This document shows, in pieces, positions 1-11,346 of a stretch of DNA of 64,000 nt (position 1 is the stretch's first letter; each line of letters opens with the position of its first letter). The notes below the pieces were generated by a model that worked only from the letters and a program-made list of their open reading frames with translations, did not search any database and was not told the DNA's origin. The translations under genes and the position numbers were made by a program. This DNA comes from Onchocerca lupi. Lineage: Eukaryota; Nematoda; Chromadorea; Rhabditida; Onchocercidae. The stretch lies in assembly GCA_028564675.1 (NCBI GenBank), contig JAOVVO010000167.1, forward strand, positions 62,001 through 126,000. The letters are read 5' to 3'.

Positions 1-3000
1 GTTTATGAATAAAGCAACAATTATCATTTTTTGTTTTCATGTTTCTATTGGTATGTCGTGCTTCATTTATGGGTTTGTGCTTATCTTTTTTCACTGCCTT
101 AATAGGAAGCTGCTTTATTTCTCCATTCTATGTCACCCAGTTTATATGAATTCTGCTGCATACAATGCCAAAATACGGACGCGTTAGATCGGTGAACAGG
201 TTGATGAGAAATCTTCGAAAGTTCATAGTCCTCAACAAAATTCTATCTCAGAATGTATGAAAACCTTGCAAGGAAAGTTAAGAATTTGAGGAAAATTATT
301 TGAAAACAAATATCGAAATGGAAATGCCTTTCCTAATCTAGCGAAATAAATATTCGCATTTTTGAATACACTTCTACCTACTTCAATAATTCTAGCGATT
401 GCATCTTGTAAGACGATTTTGCGATAAAACTGAACAATAATATTCATTAAGAGCCAACATTATCAAAAACATCAACAGTTTTTTCCTGCGATCCTCTCGC
501 TTCCGTTTGGCTTTAAAAAAAAACTTCATTATGAACAGATAGCATATATTTAGGATAATTCTGATGTTTACAATGCATTTTGGAAGCAATTTTGGCGTGT
601 TTTGTCATCGTCCATTACAGCTCATATATACTGAATTTGTAGAAAAAATCTGGATTTCAAAGGTTTTGAACTTAAAGTTTAGATTTTTTGCAAACATTGA
701 AAAGTAATAGTAAATAAAAAATTCCACCCGGTGGCATACAATAAAAGGAAACAGTTCAAAATATCGAGTGATCTTCCTCCTCCAGCCATAACTGCAAATG
801 TAAGGAACGAGAATGACCAGCACTGTAGGATGTGGAATAGATGTTCAGCACAAAGATATCGCAAAGCTTTGCCTTTCATGTCATCAGAACTTCTCAGGGA
901 GGGAGATATCTATGTTATAATGATATTTGGCAACTGTTTCCTTTTTTTTGCACTTCGTCAAAACAGCTAGCCACTTTATTATCAAATGGAAGTATTTACG
1001 GTTACTCATTATTCGAACAAATTGTGGCGTTTGTCGCAGAACTCGAAATAAGAAAACATATGACTCACGTGTGACGTGTGCCCGCAACTTAAGTTTGACC
1101 AAACCAACTCTGTTTTCTTAATCAGTGCGAGAAAGTTTGCCCTGTTTGGCTGTTTGATACTAGATCACCTCAATCCAATTATGATACATTTTAATCGATT
1201 TATGACCAAAATATTACTGCTCATCTAAAAAAAAAAGACGCTACCTAAAGACTCATCAAAAATATTGGTCTAAGAAAATAATAAACGAGTCTTAATTCCA
1301 ATTTTCATTTCATCTTAATTTAACTTTTTGTTCCCGAGTCACTATGATAAGGATTCAGAAATCACATCAAATCAAAAAATCCAAAATAACGCTCATGTTC
1401 CTTTCACCCTAATAACGATTGCCATTTCAAATGAAAATAAGCATGGATTTCCTTATCCATTCTTATTTATCAGAAAAAATGGCCTTAAATTTTATTCATC
1501 AAGTAGACGATAGGCCACTCGCAATCTATCTCTTGATATATAATTTCGAGCATACATTGCCCTAGGATCGTCGAAAAAGAGTTGCGAAAGATAGCAAAAG
1601 GAACACATGACTTGCCGCACAGAAAAGAAACGGATGAAAGAAATTTTCGGCAGACAAATTTGAGGAAGAAATGTCACAGAATTGCTTAAAAAATCTACTT
1701 CAACACCCCACTCGCTTAAGTAAACGTAGGGAATTCACTGTTGCTTTTCTGACATATCTACATATTTTTTATAAAATTGTATTACAGCCTCTAACTAGAA
1801 TACATATATTTGAATGAAATGCATACAATTACGTAATCCTACCATTCATAAATTACTTTTCTTTTTCTTCTTAATTCTGAACTTTGTCTGATTTTCTCGA
1901 TGCATTCTTTCTCTATTCAATCATCCATATGAAAAAGCAGGATTTCAACGACCGAGAAGAAAGCAGCTGTACGAACGTATATATGTATATGAATTGTAGG
2001 TAACGAAATAGAAAAAAAAAAAAATTCACCTGTACTTGTCGTGCGAATAAAACATCGCCTTTGTAGAGTACAAAAAAAATAAACGCATAATGCTGGAAAG
2101 GAGAAAGAGTGAAAGCAGACTGGCTTGTCTCCCCACATACAGAAAACCGGTTTGCTTGCACAAAATTGAGCAGAAATGAGAACGAGAAGCGAGAAACAGA
2201 TGTTTACAATATGAACAACGCCATGAAAAGATGGAGTTATACATCGAAGAATGAAAGAAAAAAAAATCATAATGCCGACAGTCACAAATGTGTTTTTTTT
2301 CCCACATAATGTAATATACAGTCATATGATAAAATAAATTTACATATAAACATGTATCTGATAACCCCTCTCAATAAAAGTTGCATAGGGCATTGCACAA
2401 CTGAGTAAAATCACTCAATCAAATAATTTTGTATGTCTTACACAATTCTTTTAAATTTCATCAGAATGAGTCTGCGTGATCAAATTTCTGCAAAACATGG
2501 AATCAAGCAAAGGTCGAAAGAACCTGAGAGCTGCTAAAATATGCACTCCATATGAATAAATCTCAAATGTTAGTTCACTACTCCATAGAAAGTGAGAAGG
2601 AGATGTTTTAAGGCCGAAATAATGTTATGCTGTCCTATGTTAAACGCAAAAAAAACTTGTCTATCCTAGAAATGGGTCGTGTGAGACAACAAAATTAAGC
2701 TTGCAATGTCTGAAAAAAATCTATGAAAAACTCCCCAGAGTAATATGTAGTGGATTTAGAATGAAAGACATTTACAGTCCAAAAAAGTCAATCGAAATCC
2801 AAAAAGACTGAAATGATTTAAATTTATAACTTTTCGAAATATAATAAAAATGACAGGAACGTGTATACTGCATGAAGTTCTAAATTTAGAGGATTTTTGA
2901 GCACCAAAAACTTTTCGTAATAATTAAATATATTTATAAATGAATAAATCATTTTTTTGCATACAAAAAAAAAAAATGACATGAATAAGAAACGAATTGA

Positions 3001-3017
3001 ACTTTTCCCCGATAATT
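1..3017. other. No supported gene; AT-rich non-coding DNA
   Basis: I see no exon chain or recognisable domain here. The open frames are short, overlap on both strands and contain no known motif. Part of the right end should be the 3' UTR and downstream region of the minus-strand CCDC6-like gene, whose stop codon is at 3018-3020. Confidence 0.5.
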
Positions 3018-6000
3018 TCATTCTCTTTTGGCAACAGGCGAACGAGTTGGAGGAAGTGCCGGACGTGCGAACTGACCAAGACCTATATTTGCCAATTCTG
3101 TTGATTCATTCTGAAATGATTGCCTGAATCTTTAAGAAGCTTTAAAAAAATAAAAAATGAAATGAGAAAATTTATATCATGCTATAATTGGTGTTATCGA
3201 GGATTCAAATCATTCTGAGAGCCTTCACATTTATGGACATCGTAACTTACCTAGTCAGTCTCCTTCTCAAAAATGCTGCGAAAAAACGCTAAAACTTTGT
3301 TAAATAAGCAACATGCGAGTTTTTCACTTTATCCGCTGAAAAAGAATCCATCGGAACAAGATCAATTAGAAAAACAAACCGAATCTTCATTTGAAACTGA
3401 AGAAATCGAACCAGGATAAGCTGACGTTGTCTTCGTCGACTCTTCATTAAAACGCTCTCCATCTTCTGAAATAATTATGAAAATTTTCTTTTTTTGTAAG
3501 AGGAAGATGATTTCAAGTTTGATTCAATGGTATACATATAATTTAATCAATTTTAAACATACATATAATTTAATCAATTCTAGAATAATGATTTACCATT
3601 CCGAGGAGAAAGGCGTTCATTAATGAAAAAGCCTGCATCCATGTTCACATCACCATCTGTATCTGCCGTCTCCGAACCCTCTTCCATTCTGTCACCTGAA
3701 AATATAGAAAGTGGATAAAAATAACCTGATGTAATATCCCTATCGCGTTTGTTCATAGAAACAATTGACATCAGAGATTTTGTTAGCATCACATATTTCA
3801 TCACTAAAAACAAATTATACCTTGCGCTGCCGAACGTCCATGTGGCATACGCTCATTGTGCCAAAGGGATAGACCAATATCAGTATTCGGAACTGTGCCA
3901 ATACTTGCTGTAACATCTCTTATGAAATGATAAGATTGGGTATAAATCATCCTATGTAAAATGATCAACGACAGCACATATTTATGCCGAAAATTAACTT
4001 ACGGTTAGAAGCTTCTGTAGAATAAGCTGGTGTTGGTGTCATGCTTTTTGGAACCGACATTCGGTTAAGAAGCGCCGCCATGCAATTATCCTCATCATTT
4101 TCACGTGCCGTTTCAGATGCGGCGAACGCACTGCAAAGAATTAGGGCATAGAAGTTATGCATAATAAACGAGAAATGCACTTTTTTTTGTCAAATCTTTA
4201 AATATTTGCATAAATTGAAGGCATTTCTTTACAAACCCTTTATTTTTTCTCAAAACTTTCTCCTTCCCTTCTACCAATCACTTCACAAATTTCCTTTCGA
4301 ATATATTGAAGTTCCCTTACCGACAAGTTTCAAGACAGCGTGCCAAATCAGTTTCCAAAGCCATACGTGCGCGACGATTATTCGCACGCGACTCAGCCGA
4401 CTTTTCACGAATAGCCAACAAATCAGCAACATCTGAAACAATATTTACGAACTATTCATCTTTTAATGAAGCATTTCATACATCTTTGAAACAATTAGAT
4501 CCTAAACATATTAGAACACATTTGCAAATTAGGAAGAACATCGGAACTGAAACGAACACTTTGTTTCTTGTGCACTCATTTGTTGTTGCAAATTGGAGAT
4601 TGTTCCCTTGAGATTGGCAATTACGCTGCGCTGACGACTGCATTCTTCACGTAGTTTACGAGCTTCTGTTTCAGCTCTCGTCGAGCGACGCTCACCCGTA
4701 TCATTCAATCTTTAAAATAAAGTCAAATTAAATTAAAAATTCGGTATAATGCTTTGAAAGAGAAAAATAAATGAACTTACTCGTGTGATGAGAATTCATT
4801 TGTTGAGGAGGCTGGCGAATGATCCTCCGATAAACTGGCCTGATCCAAGCGAGCCTGCATGCGTCTAGAAAAAATTCTTTGGATAAAACAGGTTTTCATT
4901 TCTTTTCAAATTTTTCATGAGCACCAGGAACATTTATTAACAAATTAAAAAATTAGAGGAAATAAGAAAACAGAGACCTTTTTTCAGCCTCCAATTGATC
5001 CATCCGTTTACCAAGAGTGTTGAACAGAGATTCTTGTTCATGCTCAAGTGCATTTTCAAGATCGACCTTTTCACGACGTAGCTGCTCGAGTGCCTGCAGT
5101 AATTATTATAATTTACCAGCTCTCGATATAATACTGAACTAAGATTAACGCATGAATTAAGGACATGAACTTCTGAAAATTTACTGTATGATTTGCACTA
5201 ATTTCCGCCTCTAGTTTGCGAATTTTCACTAGCAATGTGTCGACGACCCAACTCTGCTCCGCTTCAACCTGTCCAGCCAACTCATCTCGTTCATTTTGTA
5301 GCTAAAATAGATATAAATGAAATAACAAATTATAGATACAACAGTAAAAAAAAAAGCTATGCCTATAAATATCAAGAGTGATAGATGATCAATGTTCTTT
5401 TCTGCAAAATTCTGGCTGGCGCACATTCTGCACCACTTTCATAATTCCATGCTACAAAATTTGAAAGTGAACATTTTTAGGACTTCACAGGTAAATAACT
5501 TCGATATATATAAAGATATAGATTTATAACAGGCCTTGTTTTCCACCCGCTTTTCTTTAAATACCACACACTGAAATATTTTAAATGATTTACTAGCACT
5601 GGAAAAGAGCAAGAGAATTTCTATCACCACCCACAGCAATTTACAGATCACTGGATAAACCATGTTGCTATGTAGTTAATTCGTACACATGTTTGTGCAA
5701 TTTTTATTGTCAAATAAATAAATTACATCGGATATATTGAATAAGAACAGTGGAACTATTTTCACGACAAAATGATAACACGTCTTTTATTTAGACTTGC
5801 AAGTCAATGAATGATAAGAGAATCTTTACTCATTTTTACAAAAAACTAACCTGAGAAAGTTTACGCGTCAAGTCGTTTGTCAGAAATTCCTCCTCCTGTT
5901 CATACTTCAAAGCCAAAGCCTCTTTATCATTCTTCAATTTTTGAATGCGCTTTAGCAACATGTTCGATATAAATTCTTCTTCTTGTTCAGCCTTTGCATG

Positions 6001-7146
6001 CTAGAAAAGTTGAAGTTTGCCTATACAGCTGAATTTTATATAAACTAAATTCACAGAGGGTAATACAAAGAGCTTGTAGTGTAAATGGATAAATAAGAGA
6101 ACAAAAATAAAACAAACCAAGCGAACGCTTTTTTCCCTAATAGTTTTATTCAACTGTTGCAGCGATTCATTGCGAGCACGTAGACCCGTAATCTCTTCCT
6201 TAAATAAACCACTGTTAAAATGATGCTGAAATGAAGATCCGAAATGTTTCCTGATGAAGATTATTTGATTTTAATATTTCAATTCTGGGAATCAAATCAA
6301 TGGAATCCGAACTTATAAAATTACCATACTAAGTTTGAGAAGCTGCTTCATTATCAAAAACGTAATAATAAGTCTCGCTGAATAATAATTATATGTGAAT
6401 ATTAGTTCTCCTAACTATCCTCTGCACTTTCACGCAATACTTTCAACCTTAAAAGCTCTAAAGCACAAGATAAATTCCTGAATCATTCAACAGCTTTCTA
6501 ATAATAGCTTGTTACATGCTTATTAACTTAACCTCCACGCGAGTTTTTTCTCTCAGAAGAAAGATCGCTTTCCTCAACACATTATCGTATTTTACAGAAG
6601 AACGAGGAATGCGTTCTTCATAAAGGGAGATCAATTCTTGGTCGGAGATCACGTCAACCGTCCCATCTTCCTGAAATGCATGATGATTTAGATGAAAGGC
6701 CTGACTCCGGATAAAAATCTCAAGCTCCATAAAAAATATGAATTCTTAAAAATTCACAATTAAGAAAATTCAACCGAAGAAACTTCAGTTACCTACCACT
6801 GAAGAAGACAGCTGCGGTGAAAATTTTGCGGTTACTTTAACAAGTTCAGAATCTTCACGACCAGCTGGAAGACTCGTAAAATTTTGAAACAAATGAAATT
6901 CAAGATGTTGTAAATCAGTCTAAAGTTATTAATAACTCTGCAAAAAAAGACGAATCGGATTTTATGCGCAATCAGCATTTTCATAATCATTTCTCGTTGA
7001 ATAGGCCGAAGTAAACAAAAGATACCTTTTGGACGACCAGTATGCTTATCATGTGAACCATCTGAGCCAAAAGATGTACGCTCCGTGCATATAGCAGACT
7101 GCAGCCTGAATGACTGACCATTCGTTAAACCCGTACTGCCAGACAT
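3018..7146 (-). CDS. CCDC6: CCDC6-like coiled-coil protein, 15 coding exons
   Basis: Predicted 537 aa, cytoplasmic coiled-coil scaffold. Exons (minus): 7146-7026, 6864-6797, 6670-6533, 6198-6118, 6000-5851, 5301-5185, 5093-4978, 4864-4781, 4709-4576, 4432-4321, 4130-4003, 3907-3821, 3695-3597, 3465-3380, 3110-3018; all phases agree. The diagnostic core is in exons 5-7: AEQEEEFISNMLLKRIQKL, then YEQEEEFLTNDLTRKL, then LEQLRREKVDLENALEHEQE, the family's repeated EQE-x-F/L units (about residues 137-265). The tail is Ser/Thr/Asp-rich and ends in a short proline-containing stretch (PALPPTRSPVAKRE), shorter than the proline-rich tail of human CCDC6 (474 aa overall). Human CCDC6 is known as a RET fusion partner and DNA-damage/PP4 regulator; the worm role is unknown. 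The last intron is chosen because reading through exon 14 gives an immediate stop, whereas splicing to 3110 extends the frame cleanly. Confidence 0.88.
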
Positions 7147-7157
7147 CTGAATAAAAC
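7147..7157 (-). promoter_or_regulatory. Splice acceptor abutting the CCDC6 ATG (probable trans-splice site)
   Basis: On the minus strand the sequence reads TTTTATTCAG directly followed by the ATG at 7146. An acceptor with no intervening leader is typical of nematode SL1 trans-splicing. A 5'-UTR cis intron would look the same. Confidence 0.55.
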
Positions 7158-8378
7158 TATGAATGATGTATTAGCAAAGTCACAAAATTTACTTGAATGA
7201 AAATAAGTTAGAAACAGTTGAATATAGCGAAAAATATCCGTCCAATAAATAAAAAAAAAAATGATAGTGATTGAAGGTATCCACAGTTATTGAAAAGATC
7301 GACTAACAAGCCTTATATTATACATCAGAGTAAAGACATAATCAAAAGACAAGAGAGCACATTCTTTGCCATTAAATATACTTCAGAGCGGATGTTTTCG
7401 CCACAGTGCTTATTAGATGAATTCTGCATTTGCATATAGAAAACACGTATTTTATTAAATAACAAGATTGCTTTTTTTTTTCCAGAAAAATTTTAACAGT
7501 AATTAAAATGCATCTCAATTAGGTAATTTGTAAAATTGCAAAATCTCTCGAGAATTTTTTCTATGATTTTATAACAATGATTTCTCAAGTTTTTAATTCG
7601 GAGCACCTAAATTAACTCAGTACTCACTGAAATAAATCAAAACTCCAGACAGAAATATGGGTCTTGAAAAACCTTATTATGGAAGTCTTGTTAGCTTTCA
7701 ATCTGAAAGGTTCCTTTTTGTCTTCAATTTGTCTTCATTTGATCATTATCATTTATCTCCCATTCAACTTTGTAATCGATTCAAATAAAGCTTTATTTCA
7801 TTCAGGTGTGGAAATTCAGTTTAACATTTTACTAAATTAAGCAGTTATGTCAAGTTATGGAGTCTGTGACGATCTAGTCCGTTTTTACTGATAAAATAAA
7901 CTTCATTTTTGCCAAAGAGGAAGCTGTCGAACGCTAATATTGAAGATCGTATTAATCGTTAACCTTTCAACAGCGTTTTTCTTTTCCTGTAACAATCTAA
8001 TTCCAAGAGTTTTTTGCAACATTTAATCTAATCCAGTCTGAATTGGAAATTTAATTCTCGGAAGTTTTTGAATAAGGATTCTTGAAGAAAAATCGAATTT
8101 TACATGAAAACAACAAGAATTATCAATTCCCAGAATGACCATTAATCCGAACGATTTGAGTTGCTCAAGTGAAATGAAGAACAAACGACGACGCAAATGC
8201 TCACGAAACCCTACCTGGAAACAACAGACCGCTTACCAGGATATGTCACATCAATAAAGCGCAGCTTGTTGATCAAAAATTTTTCGTGTTGTTTTGCATA
8301 ATGTTTCATTGGTTAAAGCAATAATCGATTTTTTTGAGCTCTTCTAAATGAACTAGAGAACTTCAAAAACACCGGATT
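7158..8378. other. Intergenic, upstream of the CCDC6-like gene
   Basis: AT-rich, with no open frame of interest. It probably contains promoter DNA for the minus-strand gene to its left. I see no specific regulatory motif. Confidence 0.4.
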
Positions 8379-8705
8379 TTGCTTGAAATGGCAACAGCAG
8401 CAGAATTATGCTCTTCCTCATTATCTGGCCGAAGAAACCGCGGTAACCAATCTCAAAACTTACTCTCCATGTATCGAGCTAGTCCATACAAGAAGACGCA
8501 GCATGAACTCCAAAACCTGCCCTTTCTCGGGCGACAATTCACCACCCAACCCCTCAAAAATCGCCCATCAGCGAACGATGGGATGAAGTTTTCGCCAATG
8601 GATGCTTCGTCCACACGTCCCAGCACAATCCGATTAAAAGCGGAATGGATGACGGTGAAGGGAGACCGTAGTAAATCCTGGGACTGCAGTAACATATTCA
8701 TCTGT
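8379..8705 (-). other. GC-richer island, possible leader exon or promoter
   Basis: Base composition is clearly less AT-rich than the flanks, and frames are open on both strands for about 80-110 codons. On the minus strand the open stretch (from 8701) runs into a good donor, GGAGA then GTAAGT, at 8464/8463. No domain is recognisable in either reading. It lies 1.3 kb upstream of the CCDC6-like start on the same strand, so a non-coding leader exon or core promoter is plausible. Splicing it directly to the CCDC6 ATG exon would not keep one reading frame. Confidence 0.25.
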
Positions 8706-11346
8706 TGATATGAGAAACAATTAAATTAATGACGAAAGTCGGTCCGGGTTCAGGAATCAGAAAGCACACTGAAGTTTTTTTTCTGGGGTCAGAATCTTAA
8801 TTTCGAATATTTAGTAATAAATAGGATTAAGTGCTGGGCAGTTAGAAAGAAGGGATCTAATACGATCGACTATCTAGTATGTCCAACCATGGCGCAAATG
8901 AAAAGCTGACGGAAATTTGCAGTTTTCCAGAAAATCAGCTATCGAGGAATCATCAACTTCATGAATGCTCAAAGCATTGCTACAAACCTTAACAGTTTTA
9001 TGTCCCGAATTTTTTAAAATAAACTTAGGCAAATAGATCAAAAAAAAAAAAAAAAAACTTAGAGACTTGCAAAGGGAATGTTACGGAAACAAAAGAAAAT
9101 TTTCGAAATATTTCCAGAAAATCGAGACTTATTATTTTTGGTTCAAAGTACACAACTTTTCCGAAAAAATTTTAATCCTTTTGAATTTTATGACTGCGCT
9201 TAATTTTGTAAGGGACCCATTCAAATGTAAAAATTCATCAATAAAGCTACAAAAATCTAATTAATACGCTAAAACTGAACTTAGGAAGCCTATCGCACGT
9301 TATCTGAAGAAATTTCGTTTTTTATCAAAGAAAGATTTTCTGCACAAGACAAAGATCGCAGTCGAACTCTATTAGCTCTGATTCCAATTATTTTCAAGGA
9401 TTAAATTTTTTGTACAGCCCAGGTATTTTTCCTGGTTATCATTTTTTTTAGAGTTCCCCAGTCTCTATATCCAAAATAGATTTACAAAGTTTAAGAGTAC
9501 TGGTCGATTCCATCTGGAAATGAGCAAAAAATACTACAAATCTTATGTGGGTGTCTAGCATTTTGGTGCACTTTGCGTATTTGAAGCAAAAAATTCGTGG
9601 CTAACCAATGTACACATCGCAGAATTGTATTCAAGAAATGCTAAAATGAACAAAAGAAATGCTGGAATCAAAAAATGTCTTGCTCTGTTCTGAAAACATC
9701 CGTGCTACTCACCGAATCACCCTTAGCGATAAGCATTTATTCTTCGTTATTTTTCACCATCTTCTCTTTTTCTAAATCATTTCTAGGTTCAATTCTTCTT
9801 CTATTCGTAAAGTTTGAATGTCAAACACTACTCTGGTAAATTCGATAGTTTTAAATTTACGAGTAACTCCATGTTCACTCCCGAGGTCTTTCAATAGGCA
9901 ACATTTTTGAAAATTGTTAATCGACGGAAGAACTTTCTGAATTTGTACTGATCTGTTAATGAGAAATCTAGCACATTATTAATGCACGATGAACAACAGA
10001 ATCACTTTTTCAGATTCCAAGAGCTACAAAATTCGGATTTACCGGGAGGACTTTCAAACATATCACTAATTGACTATTCACACAATTTCCTATTCTCACA
10101 AAATATCTTTTTCTTTTTTAGAACTAACACATCAATTAAATGTAGTATGTGTCTTTTTACGGTTCAGATCAGGTACGATATGTTTCCCGCTAATGATAAA
10201 AAAAACCTTTAAATATTCTAGCTGATAAAATTGGATATTGCCAGAAAAACTAAACATTTCCCTCCGGAGAACATATAGATAAATAGAAGAGTGATATCTA
10301 TCATATTTACTTTGATGAATGCTGAGGAAGCATTTATTAGCATGGAGAGTGATGGAAAAGAAAGAGGTGAAAACACGAAAACATAGGCAAACATAGGAGG
10401 AGATAGCATTGATTTCGAGGAGAGGCACTGGGTATCTTTTGAAAATCGGGACAGTAACAAAAGCATTCCTCCCGAATTCGTTCTTTAGTGAAATGTACTT
10501 ATGAATTGGAGATGCTATCATGACTTTTAAATCGAATTCTAGCAGCATGTAAGCAATGGTTCTCGCCATATACTATTCCATTGTTCATCTCATCATTTTT
10601 CTTGCAAGAAAATGCACATCTTGGGTACAACCGCAAATCGGCATCTATCCAGGCTTTCTTAATATTTACAGCGCCAGTGGAAAGTATGGTTGGTTACATC
10701 TATTTTTAGTGAAATTCATCCGTAATTGTACTCAGCTGTTAATCCATAATCGGAATTTTGATGAGAAAGCAGGTGATGTGCTACAATCTATATTGAACTG
10801 ATTGCGAAAAACAGATTATTTCCGTATTTCAATTATTTACTGATACAAGGAATGCCACTGTTGAAAATTGGTTACCAGTAGTTGCTGAAACAATAAAAAA
10901 TTTGTTGCATCCTATAAGCATGGATTTTAGGGGAACAAATTACGGTTAATTTATAAGTGGGACTTATAAATTAAGCGATTGTTACCGATGAGTTCAAAAT
11001 GCAAATATTCCTCTTTAAAAAGCTCTTTTATTGAAGATCTCTTCTTCTACAGCACTTAATTAAAATTTTTGATAGAAATCAGTAATTTGGAAATCACTTT
11101 ATCACTTTATCTAAAAAAAAGTCACTTTATCTCTTGGATTGAGAATCTTTAGATTTTAATATTTTAAAACTACGAATTGATTATTCTCTGCATTTAATTG
11201 AGCGAGTAACTTATGCTTTTGGGAAATATGATAATTCTTGAAGTGGTCACTGATCAATTAGTTAACAAAAGCGCTTCTTTGATAGTTTCATATTTTATTG
11301 TCAATCATGAAAATTGCTTATTGATTAAATTTTATTTTACTTGTAG
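8706..11346. other. No resolved gene; may hold 5' exons of the ZP gene
   Basis: The ZP-domain gene at 11347 must begin upstream with a signal peptide and ZP-N exons, but I could not chain any convincing exon here. Candidate open stretches near 10,000-10,200 and 10,556-10,800 lack clear cysteine patterns or joined phases. A 16-base A run occurs near 9042-9057. Confidence 0.35.

Noticed and set aside
10132..10569. 145-codon minus-strand frame near the ZP gene
   Set aside because: No motif and no supporting splice partners; overlapping open frames on the same DNA suggest composition rather than coding.
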